Source: Acanthopleura granulata (lineage: Eukaryota; Mollusca; Polyplacophora; Chitonida; Chitonidae). Taken from it: 64,000 bases of DNA. This document shows, piece after piece, positions 13,151-25,420 of this stretch. Position 1 is the stretch's first letter; each line of letters begins with the position of its first letter. Both the position numbers and the translations under genes were made by a program. Where the stretch lies: contig JABBOT010000012.1 in NCBI GenBank assembly GCA_016165875.1, forward strand, positions 12,708,984 through 12,772,983, read 5' to 3'. The notes beneath the pieces were generated by a model. The model worked only from the letters and a program-made list of their open reading frames with translations, was not told the DNA's origin and made no database searches.

Positions 13151-15700
13151 CTGCCAGTGTGAGCACTAAAAAATTTAGACTTAAAAAGCCAGATAGGAAT
13201 TGCTTTTTAAAAGGCCAGGATCATCAGCATAAACTGTGGGCTGCAGATGCTTAAGAGTCTTTTATGACAACAATCCCTTCACTAATCTGTGTTCCACAAA
13301 ACAAGAGTCGACACAAGTAATGAAAGAGGTGTCAGTTTGAGCTCAAAGGGGTGTCTCTCAATACACTACATTAGAGCATTACTCTAGGAGACTGAATCCT
13401 TAATGAAAACTATGACTGGTGTCATGATGTCAAACAAAACATTAAATTTACATCAACTGGGTTTGGTGCCTGAAAAGTACAGCAACAATGTGTAAAAAAA
13501 TCTTACTGGCCAAACCCAAACAACAAATTTAATACATGTTCCACTATGTGCTCATTTTGTTTTTCATAAGGGTTGGTATTTATTTAAAACTGTTGTCTAT
13601 GAGAAACAAAGCAGATGACAAACTCTTCCTAGAAATCTCATTCTAAGTGCCACTGTGTAAATGCCAAAGGGAGGACAAAGCTCATTTGTTTTAAATTTCT
13701 TGCAATATCTTTTTTTTTTCTGGGCATCTCTTATGTATGTTAAGTAATAGCAAGTATGAGAATCAATAACACCTGTGGTTTGATAACTCACTACCGGGCG
13801 AGATTAAATACATAGTGTATCACTGTCACTGATGTCCAGGTGACCAGCTTTTCGGAGTGTGGGTTGGTCACCATCTTCACCAATCCCAGCCTAGAATGCA
13901 CGTTAGTATTTCATCAATCCACATTATAAATCACTTATCATGTCCACCCCTGCACTGAAACCCAGCATTTTTATACCAGTCTCAGTGATATAAAGAGACC
14001 CTTGTGGACATCATGCCAGTGAAAGTGCAAGTGGCCGGACCTTTCACAGCCAGCAAATAATTTCATTGGTGTGTGTGAATGTACAAACGGATAATGCATT
14101 CGAAAGATTTATTGGCAGTCATCAGGTGCTATAAACTGCAACTAAACTGCCCTATAAATGGACAAAAATGTTCAATACGGGAATACCTGGAGTTACCATG
14201 GTCAAATTCCAGTTCAATAATCTAGCTCCAAGCAAGAAGAAATTGCATGGATTTAAATTAACCACTCACATAACACCTGCTCCGGTAGACATGCCACAAC
14301 TTTCCTAAGACCAGGAATTTGACTGTGTCTAGCTACCCTGTGTGTGACATACAATACTGGTATATATCCAGTTCAATGGAGAGTTATATTAAACATCACT
14401 GTTATTTCATGCACAAAAATGTCTGGAATGACCCAAGTGCTGCACTTTAATAATTCCTTTAGAGCAACATGTCAGCATACATCAAATGGGCACATTTCAA
14501 ATTTAGACATAAACTTGCTTTGGTCACCTGGAATCAACCTCAGATCATAAGATGGGTATTGTTTCATTACCAATTTCATAGTATGGCTTGTGTATCATAT
14601 AAAATGCCCTTTGAGAGTAAAAAGTGAGAGTTCCTATACCAAACTTGCTATGTGGGTAGAAATATTTGCACAAAATACAATTCAACATAATGCTCTAAGA
14701 CCTTTTAAGTCTATGAATGAAACACATTTGTATGAAAATCCATTTTTTTTGTTTATTGGTAAACAATTACACATGAACTGTTGTTAATTTTACTCTTAAT
14801 TTTAATACAACTTGATTAATCTTGGTGGAAGGGCAACATTTTATGGAACATAGGCAATAAAATAGGCAGGTAACATGTTCTACAGTTGTTATCCTTACAT
14901 GTTCTTTCAATAGACATCATTTTTATAAGCAAATTCCATTACTTCATTTTTCAGAAGCTACACAAACCACAAGTACATATGATCTAGGCAACTGATACAG
15001 CAGTCACTTCAATATTTACTATCAAGCTCAAATGGATGAAAAGGCTTGATGTACTGTTGATGAATTTGGAAACTACATGAAGTACAAACCATTTTAAAAT
15101 AAAGTGGCTGAAGTGCCTGTAATTACATTTGTAACAAGATTGAAAATGATATTTACACACAAGGTGCTTTAATAACTTTTTGAACAGTCTGCATTCTCTG
15201 AAAGTTCCACAGTGATTATTACGCTGCAACCCAGGCCAATCAGTCTTGAGAGCTTCTCAATTCCCACGTCACACTGCTGAAGTTGTCATAATCCACTACA
15301 TGGCCACTAGACCAGAAATACATGATCGTATACAATGTATGCATGTAGCCAATTCCATACATACAAGCCATTTATTTATTACGAACAGAATTAGTTTTAT
15401 CGAAAAGTGGTACCTTTCAGGACCGTCACCTTGATGACTCAGAAAAATTCTACCATCATCTCACAAACTGAAGCATGTGACAAATGCAAATTCCTCAAAA
15501 GATGAACAGCTGTCTGTAATGAAATCTGTGGTGTTCATGCGCTATTAACAGAAGACATATCAGGTGAACAGTTCCATATCCACTGTTCACAGTCCACATG
15601 TCGTTGTTCCCCTGGGATGGCACAATTATCCCTTCCAGAGACTGCTGGCAGTGAAACTGGAGGCTCGATACTGGCAATGTATTCCATCATCTCTTGTGGA
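13151..15700. other. Non-coding DNA, presumed intron
   Basis: Only short frames of random appearance are present. No splice-bounded LRR-like exon could be found on the minus strand here, although later exons of the LRR gene are expected somewhere to the left of 22.4 kb. Confidence 0.35.
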
Positions 15701-15718
15701 GTATCAAGTCCGGTGTTG

Positions 15719-16210
15719 AAATATACTGTGACTGGGTGGGGCATTCTGTCTGGTGTAAGAATTTTGACTTGCTGGGACATTATTTTCATTTTCAGAATAT
15801 TGTGACAGGATGGGACATCATATCTGCTAGCTGAATAATGTGATTGGCTGGAGTGGGGGGGGGGGGGATACAAGCATCTGCTGTAAAAAAAGTACTGGCT
15901 GAGGGGTCATGTCTGTCATAATTAGCTGGAGTGTCATGTTAGGTGTTGGGATACTTTGACTGGGTGTGGTGTCATATCTGATGTCAGGATAGTGTGACTG
16001 AGTGTGGCGTCATGTTTGATGCCGGCATACTATGACTGGGTGTGGTGTGGTGTCTGATGATAGAACACTGTGAAGGGGAGGCCATCATGACTGATGTCAG
16101 GACAACGGGTGTGGTGTCCTGCCTGATGTCGGGATACTGTGACTGGGTGTAATGTGATGTCTGGTGTCAGTATACTGTGACTGGCTTAAAGCTGTCATGT
16201 GTAATGTCAG
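15719..16210 (+). repeat. Degenerate ~38-bp minisatellite
   Basis: Imperfect units of about 38 bp on the theme GATACTGTGACTGGGTGTGG followed by TGTCATGTCTGATGTCAG repeat roughly a dozen times. The best block is 15950-16190, and a G9-11 run at about 15855 interrupts the left part. The overlapping minus-strand frame at 15535-15873 is a by-product of the repeat. Confidence 0.8.
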
Positions 16211-17177
16211 AATATTAAATGTGACCACATGGGAGTCATGTCTGCACTGTTACAATTTACACAACTTGTTAGAAACTACAACTAACTCCAGAATATTTCA
16301 CTTTCATGACTTTATGATGGTAGAAAACCAAGCGGAACCAAGGTGACTTGACTCGAGATATCAAATATACACACTGACATTATAATCTTAAAGTCTTACA
16401 GACATTGCAATGTCTCAGGAAATACTTCACACATATGCCGAAGGAACACAACAGGATGAATGGGCAGGCGGGGGTGAAGGAGTACAGAATGAAAGAGCCA
16501 GTTGGTAGAGGCCGTGGCTATGAAACTACTAATCAACTTGCCCTCTGGATAGTTAGGATGACATCAGCTAAACACATCCGAGTCTGCCCACTAAGCGCTT
16601 GAACGTGGTCTGACAATGGAGCGCGTACCCTCCTGTCTGGATGAAGCGCCAGCTCAGCGCCAACACGATTTTTACGCTTAATGCAATCAATAGGCGGCTT
16701 AATGTCAACAAATACAGTAGCACGTTTACACAAGCCAATTCCAGGGCTGCATGTCGCAGCCTGTTTATTTGTACTCACAAAGATGTCACCGCAAAAATTA
16801 AAAAAAAAAGAGTTTTAAGGCTCGTGCTCTATTGCCTGAGGAGTGGTTATCTAAACCACAGGTAATCCCAGGTGTACAGTTACAAAATTTAAGGCAGATA
16901 TCAACACTGTTCATTAAATTTGAAAAAATGCAATATATGATTTGGAAATATTGATAGCAGATGCAGTCAGCCTGTTCTTATGAACTGTTTGTTGGTAGTA
17001 ACCCGACCCAATGAGCAAAATTAGGATTGGTCAGTGTGGACTTCCAAAAGAATAGATTTAAAGAAATTAACATTTGATTTACAGAGGAGTCAGTTCTGCA
17101 GTATTTATATGATGCAAGTAAGACAAAAAATATGAAAATGTTATCACCTGGAACTCCAATGTTTTGGTGAATTCTGG

Positions 17178-17259
17178 TTTATTTATTTATTTATTTAATT
17201 GGTGTTTTCGCTGTGCTCAAGAGTATTTCACTTATAGGCTGGACCGCTGCCGGCCGCAG
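17178..17259 (-). mobile_element. SINE family 1, 3' fragment
   Basis: The TTTATTTATTTATTTAATTGG tail (in reverse), GTGTTTTCGCTGTGCTCAAG and CACTTATAGGCTGGACC match the reversed 3' end of the family-1 SINEs. The element is truncated after about 80 bp. Confidence 0.7.
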
Positions 17260-18582
17260 TATGTTTGCACAATTTATGTGGTTCTGACCACAACTGTTCA
17301 ACATTTATGTTTACAAAATACACATCCCCAACGATTCATACAGTATACATGTAGGTAAAGAACATCATTTAAATCAAATCAAACAAAATTACAGAAAATA
17401 TAACGGTATAACAAAATGTCAATATTAAAGTGATTTTCCCACAACAATGCAGTCTTCCCATCAGAAACACAGCAGATTTTACAGCAAAACTCATAAAACA
17501 TTTAGAGTTGTAAGTATATATTTATTTCTTTAAATTATCTATTTGATTGTTGTTAAACTGCATATAACTCAAAATCTCTCCACTTTTAATACATAGTAGC
17601 TGTTGCTTTTATGGGTGCTGGAACCTGGAGTGCCCAAAGTAAGCCAACGTTAGCAAAGCAAGATTCACAAATTTCCTGTCCTTGGCTGGGATTGAACCTG
17701 GACATTGCATGGCTGTGTTTAATGGTGGACATGAAAACTAAGTGTCGTAATCATCTGGCCCAGAATTGTGCAAACTTTACAAATGAATGGTACAGTACAT
17801 GACCACACACGTACTTCTTTCATCTTTTTGTACATGCAGATTTATGGATTAGACAGCGTGTAGAACATTTGGTGACAAATTTTTAAAAATTAAAATATCT
17901 AGTTGTAATGAAAAGCAAATCTGATCCCATAAGGGCATCTTCAAGAATAAAGTTCGATTTGCGTATCCCCATAATTTACCCACTAACAACTGCCTTACTG
18001 AGATGTATTTTAGCGAACGTTTTCCCTGGAAATCAACTTTTCACTTTTCCATTCCCAATGCTATTTGCTTTCAAGTACAAAATTCTATTAAAAGAACAAA
18101 TCCTAACTTACCTACCATGACTTTCTAGATACTGACAGGGTCGAGTTCCATGAAACAAACATTTTATTAACGCTGGCCTGGCAAAGACACAAGTCTACAC
18201 AGGTACACAAATCTGACAATGAGATTTCAGTGTGTTTTATCATTACGGTTAATCTGGTTTATCCAGATCTAAGCTTTACCATCACACCACACAGTGATGT
18301 TATCAGCTGGTCAAACGAGGCATACAAGCTGGCAGAAGGCGGGCATGATGGATTTGTCAACCCGAAGTACAGCCTACCTGTAGATAGGTGTTCGCGATAA
18401 TCAGCCTGCGCAGAATTAATACAACAGTGGGAGGTCATCTAGCAGACTAGAGACTAAATGTCACTTGATGACATATTGTCACTATAACCTCAGATGGCTG
18501 TACATGCAATGTCTCAGGAAATGCTTCATGTGGACCAGGTTAATGGGAAACTCGCGAAAATGCTTCCAGTCTTCAACAAAGA

Positions 18583-18735
18583 GGTCCAAAGTGCTCCTTT
18601 GTTCTTTCTTGGATAACTTCACATTTCTAGGTGCATGTGTGCTTAATTAGCACTTAGGTTGTACACTAACACTGCGGCCTCACAGCAGAAAACGATGTCT
18701 TTCTGTGAGATTTGGACTCATTTGTGTAGCCTGTC
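18583..18735 (+). repeat. Dispersed repeat family Q, copy 1
   Basis: This stretch is a clear relative of 39448-39606. Shared words include CTCCTTTGTTCTTTCTTGGAT, CACATTTCTAGG, CACTTAGGT(T/A)GTACAC, ACACTGCGGC and CACAGCAGAAA, with similar spacing. It is non-coding and has no inverted ends. Confidence 0.8.
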
Positions 18736-20465
18736 AGAGTCTTGCATTACTAGACATGCCGCAGCAACACAGCCATCTAACTGAAGTATACCATGCTATC
18801 TTAAGTTTGTACTATGGTCACCACAGCAATCCTCAGTATTCCTACACTTATAGATGACCTTCTGACATGTACATTATTCCTCTTCCTCAATATTACAAGG
18901 CGCAACATTATGGCATGCCATTCAATGTGCTTGTAAATGTATTGTATATAAATGTACCAAAATTTGTACTTTGACCTATTTTTCTATCTATTTTCAAAGA
19001 AAAACCTTTGAAAACCAAGAAGTTTTGTTCTTATGTATTTAAAATCTCTGTTCAGTGACACACAAGATATTTATTTTAATGATTAGGCTTCACGAAACTA
19101 ATAGTAAAACACATTTCACTTGAAACATGACTGACAGACCCATCCTCAAACAACAACACTGTTTTGATCTAGGCAGAGGTATACACGTCACACTAATATT
19201 AAATCACTCCAACGATTATTTTGTATACGGTATCAGCAACCAGAAACATTGGTCCAGTTTTAATTAACTGAAATAATATCTGTAATTAAGAAAATAATAT
19301 GACGAGAGGGTAATTAAATACTTGACAATATACACCTTCAAAACAATCGGGTGGACATGTTTCTAACTCTTTAAATTTCTGACAAAATGATAAATAAAAA
19401 AAAGTCTGGCCAAAGCCAGGTTTGAACTTATGCAGTTGACTTTGTTCCATATAAAGGTATGTTGAATTGTATGTAATCGAACAATGTTAGAGACGTCTAG
19501 GGCTTATGCAATTAACCATAGAAAGACACACAATACACCAACTAAATCCTCCTTCCCTCGTCTACCCACCTAGATTCCAGTGAGATATTAGCAATAAGAC
19601 ATTTTCAATGTTAACACAAAACCTCAAGCTTCTGGAAAATTGTTGATATTAAATTCATTGTTCATTCTTCACAGCTGGATATCAAAGACGTACTTGCTTT
19701 AGATTGCTGGGGAAATCAAATAATACACCATGATCCATATATCTATTTGAATTAAATAAAGGATTGTCAACTTTCATCTATCGATCCATTATCACAATGT
19801 GTGCTCTATAGTGGATTTGGCAATATCCTAATATCATCTGAAGAAAAAAAATACAGATTTTCGTTTCAATGAATGTAAACTTTCTTTCAAATAGCATAAT
19901 CACTTTAACCACATAAATGAAACAAAACTGCTGTAGATTGGGTTCTTATTATTTTTAATTTGAATTGAAGTCAGAAATCAGACGTGAATACATTATAGGG
20001 GCCTGGAGGGAACTGAATGTGGTAATGTCCTAATGACTTTGGTTAAAAATAATGAGATTTTTTTAAAATGGGAAACACAGAAAACAGTCTTTATTAAATT
20101 ATCAAACAAGCATTATTATCATATTGATAAAAAGACACAACTCTGCTTTATAATTTGCTAATATCAGGCAAAACAACTGTGCAACAATAAAACTTTCAAC
20201 TTTTAATATACTTCAGTTATGACAAATACCATTCTTACATGATTCATGCCTGATATCTCTTTATTACTTTACTGGTGAAAAACTTTGATCACAATAATCC
20301 ATCTTCCTTTAACATTAAAGTACAAATTTTATGAAAGTGAAGCTGAATATATTTTACACCATAGCTTAAATACTCTTCTGAATCACTCTTCTGAATCATG
20401 GCATTAATATGACTTGATCATGAATTACATGTGTTCTGTCTCAAGAATTATGGCCAAATATTTTG

Positions 20466-20470
<5 letters not shown>
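18736..20470. other. AT-rich non-coding DNA
   Basis: No open frame of note, RNA gene or repeat family could be supported across this stretch. Confidence 0.4.
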
Positions 20471-20514
<44 letters not shown>

Positions 20515-20537
20515 GTGTGTGTGTCTGTGTGTGTGTA
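20471..20537 (+). repeat. (TA)n followed by (TG)n microsatellite
   Basis: About 21 TA units run directly into interrupted TG units. Compound dinucleotide repeats of this kind are usually highly polymorphic. Confidence 0.95.
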
Positions 20538-20939
20538 TGAACACTATATGAGTTAAAGTCAGGTGCGAATCTAAGAAATGCAATTACAAGAGAACTGAAT
20601 GAAAGAAATCCTATCTATGGTCAAACAAAAACTCCAGTTATGTCGAGATGCAAATACATGTATGTTAAATGGTACTTCACAGCTTATAACACCACCTCTA
20701 TACCACAACCATACTGACCAACCCATGAACAATTAAGTTCAGTTTGTTTATCACGCCTCAGACACCTTATTAATTTTCAGCTAACCAGGAAGCCTCAGAA
20801 ATTCCTTTAATACTCTGTCTTCAGAACTCCATAACAAAGTCATAGTGATTCAACCGTTATCAGGTCTAGCAATAGTAATCATTCCTCCGTCTCATGCATG
20901 TACAGTGATTATTCTGGCATTTTTCCCACTGTTGACAGT

Positions 20940-21325
20940 AACAGGCCTTCCAATGATCCCCATATTTCCTACGATTCCTGTAGTTTTTCATAGTTCCTAT
21001 ATTTTCCTGTATTTGGATTGTTTTTTTGGAGGAGCTGCCAGTTTTTGTGTTGAGCTAGCACATCACAGCAGACACCTTAATAGGGATCACCGTGTTTGTC
21101 ATCACACTTTACATGTGATGTTAGTTAACAGAAAAGAAAAGTGTTGCTAATATCATGTCATAGTGGGATGACAAACATGGGGATCCCTGTTAAAGCATGT
21201 GTTGTGTTGTGCTGGGAACACCATAACTGTTAATTACTTGTAAAAATGACCTCAAAATATGGGAAATATAGGACTAAAACTAGGAAAGCATAGGAACATG
21301 GAAAAGTACAGGAAATATTGAAGGA
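20940..21325. mobile_element. Large imperfect palindrome / fold-back element
   Basis: The left arm (TAATAGGGATCACCGTGTTTG TCATCACAC region) is repeated in reverse complement at 21162-21195. Similarity continues outward through GTGTTGAGCTAGCAC / GTGCTGGGAACAC, and CATAGTTCCTATATTTTCCTG / CAGGAAATATTGAAGG. The arms are about 170-190 bp around a short centre near 21130. The 101-codon frame at 20845-21150 falls inside and is probably accidental. Confidence 0.75.
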
Positions 21326-22382
21326 AAGAATGTGGTGCAACACTGTGTGTCAAACAGTTCTGAATTATGAAAAAAAAAGAAAGAAGATAAAAGATATAAA
21401 AAATATACAACATAAAATGAAATGAAAAACTCTCAATATCAGAGTGTTTATTAAGCCAGATTAGACAGGTGTTCCATCAGCATCACTCCCCAAAACATGG
21501 GGTTAATGAAAATGGACATGAAAATTTGTTGAAAATGTGAAAAAAACAAACCAAAAAATTTAAATTATAACACATGATCCTGATTTTCTCATCGATCATA
21601 TAATTTAAAATATAAGGTTTAAAAAAAAAAAAAAAAAAAAAAGATGGTCGAAGGAAACAGTCTGGGAAAAATTAATGTGGTGGTTTTAGGCTGCTATCCT
21701 TCCACCAAACCCTCCCTTCCCCCCCTTCACCCCAGGTTCACCTCCACCAATTACAACAGAGGGACTGAGGGTAGTGAAACAGCTTTCAATAACACGGAAG
21801 AGGTGTTCACAAGAAGCTTATAACTGTTACAAACCAGAAGTAAAACGAGACGAAGGGAAGCCAGACAGAACAAACAAAATGCCAATAAATGTCCTTGCAC
21901 ACGCTCCAAATTAAACGATCCTTAAATCGGCCTAGACTTGCCTTCTGACACTTAATACCTTCTGATACTTGATGCAGTGACAACATGTGTATATAAATGC
22001 TGAAATGCTTTTAAACAGTAGCCCGCGTAGGCCTACAGAAAAACGGGAAGGCCGATACTGTTATATTACGTTTCAGTTTCATTTCAAAGGGATCGCGGGG
22101 AACAGGTAATGGTTACGGAATGCACACATGTATATATAAATCTATTCGTCGTTCAAACGAACAGGGCGCACCGGTACACAGAAAAATGTTAGAGAAGGTC
22201 GAAACGGTATTTACAAAGGCGCTATAGTGAATGGGGTCAATTTAGATTGGAAATCCACAGTACTGTTAGTTATTGGAAGGCGCTGTTGCCAAAACACGGC
22301 TTCTCTTGTCCGTCTCATATACCTTCAATACGATAGCCACACAGCAATTCACCCATTCTCTATGTAGACACATGTTACTCAC
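21326..22382. other. Start of the LRR gene's intron 1: A-rich, then GC-rising
   Basis: It contains an A-run of about 22 at 21620-21642, then a C-rich run at 21700-21735. CpG content rises toward the exon at 22383. No further exon is seen. Confidence 0.4.
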
Positions 22383-22594
22383 AGTTGTGTTGTGTTCGGG
22401 CTTAAATCCACAGGAACCGATGTCAAATTTTTTCTCTGACAGCCCACCTCGATGCCGAATTCCTTTACTTTACACACACAGCTCTTTGGACAGTTCGTAA
22501 TAATTCCAAGATCCGAACACAGGGCAGAGTCGAAGAAGGAAAGTTCGAAGAAAATGCAGACCAGCACGGTGGTCCGTGCCGTCCGCCACGCCAT
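22383..22594 (-). CDS. First coding exon of a secreted/membrane leucine-rich-repeat protein
   Basis: This exon encodes 70 complete codons plus two bases. The start is the ATG at 22594, which has A at -3 and G at +4; a reading frame continues upstream only from a GTG, so the ATG is chosen. Residues 1-9 are basic (MAWRTARTT), residues 10-21 form a hydrophobic core, and cleavage is likely near residues 24-27 (ALCS). Residues 35-52 give the LRRNT cap pattern CPxxCxC...C (cysteines 35, 39, 41, 52). Residues 57-71 match the entry into a first LRR (LTSVP...LSPNTTQL). N56-L-T and N67-T-T are N-glycosylation sequons. The exon ends in CT followed by GTGAGT at 22382, a phase-2 break inside the Leu codon, as is usual for LRR genes built from ~72-nt exons (Slit, LGR, LRIG and similar). 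The family member cannot be named: only the cap is present, and LRRCT, Ig, EGF, kinase or 7TM domains would lie in later exons. Later exons should lie at lower coordinates but none was found. Confidence 0.8.
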
Positions 22595-22765
22595 GTTCAA
22601 GCTCACTGACTACTGCTGATGGTGCAGTAGCGGGCGACGACTCACCGGACACAAGCCTTCGGCTACCTCCGCTGCCGCTCGGAGCCGATGACAACATGCG
22701 GCTTGCCCGGGAAGAGGCATCAGAGAACGGCAGCCGCCGATACCGGCTGGTTGACCTACTAATCA
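22595..22765 (-). other. Probable 5' UTR part of the LRR first coding exon
   Basis: This GC- and CpG-rich stretch lies directly upstream of the LRR start codon. Candidate minus-strand acceptors lie at its far end (an ACCAG at about 22753 and a TTAG at about 22765), so a spliced leader could join here from the donor at 23282. A GTGAGT at about 22645 would give an intron of only about 30 nt and is not believed. The exact acceptor cannot be fixed from sequence alone. Confidence 0.35.
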
Positions 22766-23280
22766 AGATCAGTAGAGACTGATCAGTGCAAAGGGCATCC
22801 AGTTATACAACAAGGCCTGCAGTGGCATCGCTGATCACTCAGTAACTGCGATAGTTGATAGGCCGAGTGCAAATCGGCGGTCAACTGGAAAGTCAATTTG
22901 GCCGCGAAACACAGCAAATTGGTACATGTATATAGACAGCGTTGCGATTTCATATCAGCAGTTTCAAATCGCGAGGATAAACAAAATTTGGTCGTGGACA
23001 AACCTGATCTTGGACAGCAGTTTAGTACATTCATATGACCTCTCAGTTCGTGGATGACAATCGACGAGAATCGTTTGGCCGTTTTTGCAGCCTAACTGCC
23101 AAGTGCACCAGTTAAGATATGCGTGTACATGACTTGCTAGTCCATCTGGAGTGCTAAAATTCTAACGTTCATCGCAACGCTGAGTCCATCACCCCAACTC
23201 AACAAAATCGCCGCAGATTTCCGAACTCGAAGTTAATATGAATGCTCTCAGCGAGATCCGAGCTCGTCTGACGCAAACTT

Positions 23281-23340
23281 ACCTGTATGCAAGAAGGAAA
23301 TTCTTTTGATGCCTTCTCGGTTGTATTTATTATGAAGATT
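23281..23340 (-). other. Candidate 5' non-coding exon end with consensus splice donor
   Basis: On the minus strand the sequence reads ACAG then GTAAGTTT, a near-perfect donor with exon end at 23283. It lies 0.7 kb upstream of the LRR start codon, in a CpG-containing region, and no long open frame crosses it. The simplest reading is a non-coding first exon of the LRR gene. Its 5' end is not visible. The link to the coding exon is inference. Confidence 0.35.
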
Positions 23341-24390
23341 GAAGTTGTGCTTACGGACGACATTGAAAACTTCATTTAGGTCAATAGTTTTCAAGATGTC
23401 TTCGATCGATGCCAGAACTGAGTTAGGCCTACATTTCAGAAGTAGGTCACGTGACTTTTCAATATGCCGATCAATGGTGTGCCATTGGTTTATGTTCTAT
23501 AAGCTCTCACAGTTAATGTGACCAAAAAAGCGAGTTAATTAGCTTCATCGCGGGAGGTAGTAAGAAGATACCGTAAGAAGATATAATGTTCGACATTCAA
23601 CCGGAAAATGACATAGAAATGTGAAAAAGAAGTGAGTTGGAGTACCCCTTATGTCCATCGACTGTAATTCGAGTTCGGAAGTCTGCGGCGCGTTTGTTGT
23701 GTTCGGGTAGTGGTGTTGCCATGAATGTCAGAATTTTAAAGTAACACAATGAGTCCATCTAGATGGACTAATATCTGCTTATATCGCATATCTGCTTTTC
23801 GGTAGGCCTATCTGACCAAGGGTCGTCGGTTTTTCTGGGGGTCTCGTTAATTCTTTGGCCTACAACAAGTTGTAAAGGTGACAGATGAATGGCGTTAAAC
23901 AAGAAATGAATAGACTAATAAATAGATCAATTTGCAGCGTTATAGAAGGTTATACTTGTATAGCTTGATCATAACTGCATGCAAGGCTGCACAGAGTCGT
24001 TACATGTGAACCTACAAACAATTGGTATTTTACAAGTGGAGGCCAAATTTGTGTTTTACTATCTCTTGGCGCTCTGCAGCACTCGACATTTACGCAATTG
24101 CGGTCTTCCATTGTTGAAGTAGGCCTATATTCATCACGCTATCAGGGCAAGTCATGCAACGTGGCATTAAAAACACAGTAATGTCATTGTTTATTAATTT
24201 CACACTGTATTTGTTTCACGCTGATGTCGATATTATTTGAAGTGAGGTATAAAAAAGTTCAGATACATGTTTGAAATGAAGGAAAAGTGCCTGCATGGAT
24301 TCCAATTCTGCTATGCTATTTCGCATGTATATGCATGTGCTTGTAATTATATATGAGTAACATACATGCATACATTTCTGCAAAAAAATT
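23300..24390. other. CpG-containing upstream region of the LRR gene, no gene seen
   Basis: This part has clearly more CpG dinucleotides than the AT-rich DNA to the left, especially at 23640-23720. It would be the promoter side of the minus-strand LRR gene. No TATA box with a clear start site, and no coding exon on either strand, could be supported. Confidence 0.3.
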
Positions 24391-24395
24391 CGTCC

Positions 24396-24571
24396 GTTAA
24401 ATCCATTATTCTTGAGGGATGACGGATCGGATTTCCCTTGATCAGACGAATGAACCCGTTCTTGATTACGGATCAATCCGTTATCAGGAACCGACTACTT
24501 TGCTACTAGGAAAGGATTAGTCCGTTAGGTCAACATAAATACCATCCATCATCCCTCAAATAACAGATTTA
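24396..24571. mobile_element. MITE-like element P, copy 1 (complete)
   Basis: The left end AAATCCATTATTCTTGAGGG and the right end CCCTCAAATAACAGATTT are inverted repeats of about 25 bp bounding ~175 bp. The interior holds ACGGATCAATCCGT, a near-perfect palindrome, flanked by TTCTTGATT / TATCAGGAA. There is no coding capacity. Related copies lie at 25194 and 27338. Confidence 0.75.
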
Positions 24572-25193
24572 GTGGAAGATTTTTAGGTCGACCCATTTCA
24601 CTCCTGTTTATTATATAGTCGGCACATCCTCGTGATTGCAGAGCGAGAATAATCCCCATGTATAAGAGCATTATAGGACATGACATTTTACTAGAGAATA
24701 CAACACCAGACCAAAATGTATATATACTTCGGTAAAGCATCTCACATATAAGGTTTAAAGAGCAAAAATTTTTCACTTCGTGATTTTGCATAACCGAGAT
24801 CAGCATTTCAGAGTAAGCAAAATAGCTCCCCCGGCACCTTGTCAGTTCGACCAAATGAGACGACTGTTTTGTCTTTCTCTTAGCCATGACCTCTATCGTG
24901 TAAGAATTCCAGACTGAAAGTTGACAGATTAACCAGGCACCACAAAACAAACTGGCTATGGACGTTTATAGGTCCCATTCTTCTCTAATAACTAATAACA
25001 TATCATTGGCTGTCTTCTCTTCTGTAAGCCTAACAGGGTTAACCATAAGCCTTAGGCACACTCTGGCTTTCGTTGAAATGTTTCACATACTATATCAGTT
25101 TTTCCGTTTTGACATTTCAGTTATATCTGCCATGACAAAGTTTAATGTATACGGTGGTCCCTTAGTGCCACAAATCTATAGAAAAAATTACCG
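24572..25193. other. Spacer between element P copies
   Basis: A 133-codon minus frame (24549-24950) and a 97-codon plus frame (24958-25251) run into the flanking repeats, start from doubtful codons and show no domain. They are not annotated as genes. The right end of P copy 1 and the left end of P copy 2 are inverted with respect to each other, so this spacer could itself have been mobilised as a larger unit. Confidence 0.35.
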
Positions 25194-25345
25194 TGAAATC
25201 TGTTATTTGAGGGATATAACGCATTGCGTTTATGTTGATGTAACGGATTAATCCGTTCCTAGTAACGAATTAATCATCTCCTGATAAATAATTAATCCGT
25301 AATCAGGAATGGATTAATCAGTTAGACCAACGGAAATGTACTCCG
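25194..25345. mobile_element. MITE-like element P, copy 2 (right end degenerate)
   Basis: It starts with GAAATCTGTTATTTGAGGGAT. It contains ACGGATTAATCCGT (a perfect 14-bp palindrome), TTCCTAGTAACGAATTAAT, and TTAATCCGTAATCAGGAA. The right terminal repeat is barely recognisable. Confidence 0.65.
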
Positions 25346-25420
25346 TCATGGGAACGGTCAAATCATTTAAGAAATTTAGTCAAATCATACAAAAACGCTG
25401 ATCAAATCGTTCAATACATA

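Noticed and set aside
18340..18390. Minus-strand segment with LIIANTYLQ between AG and GTAGGC as an LRR exon
   Set aside because: The Asn spacing does not match LxLxxNxL, and it is far shorter than a 72-nt LRR exon.
22470..22766. 98-codon minus frame and 68-codon plus frame overlapping the LRR exon
   Set aside because: They are out-of-frame shadows in GC-rich DNA; the LRR frame has signal peptide, cysteine pattern and splice donor.
24549..25251. Two frames between the element P copies as a transposase
   Set aside because: They are divergent, lack any catalytic motif and overlap the repeat ends.
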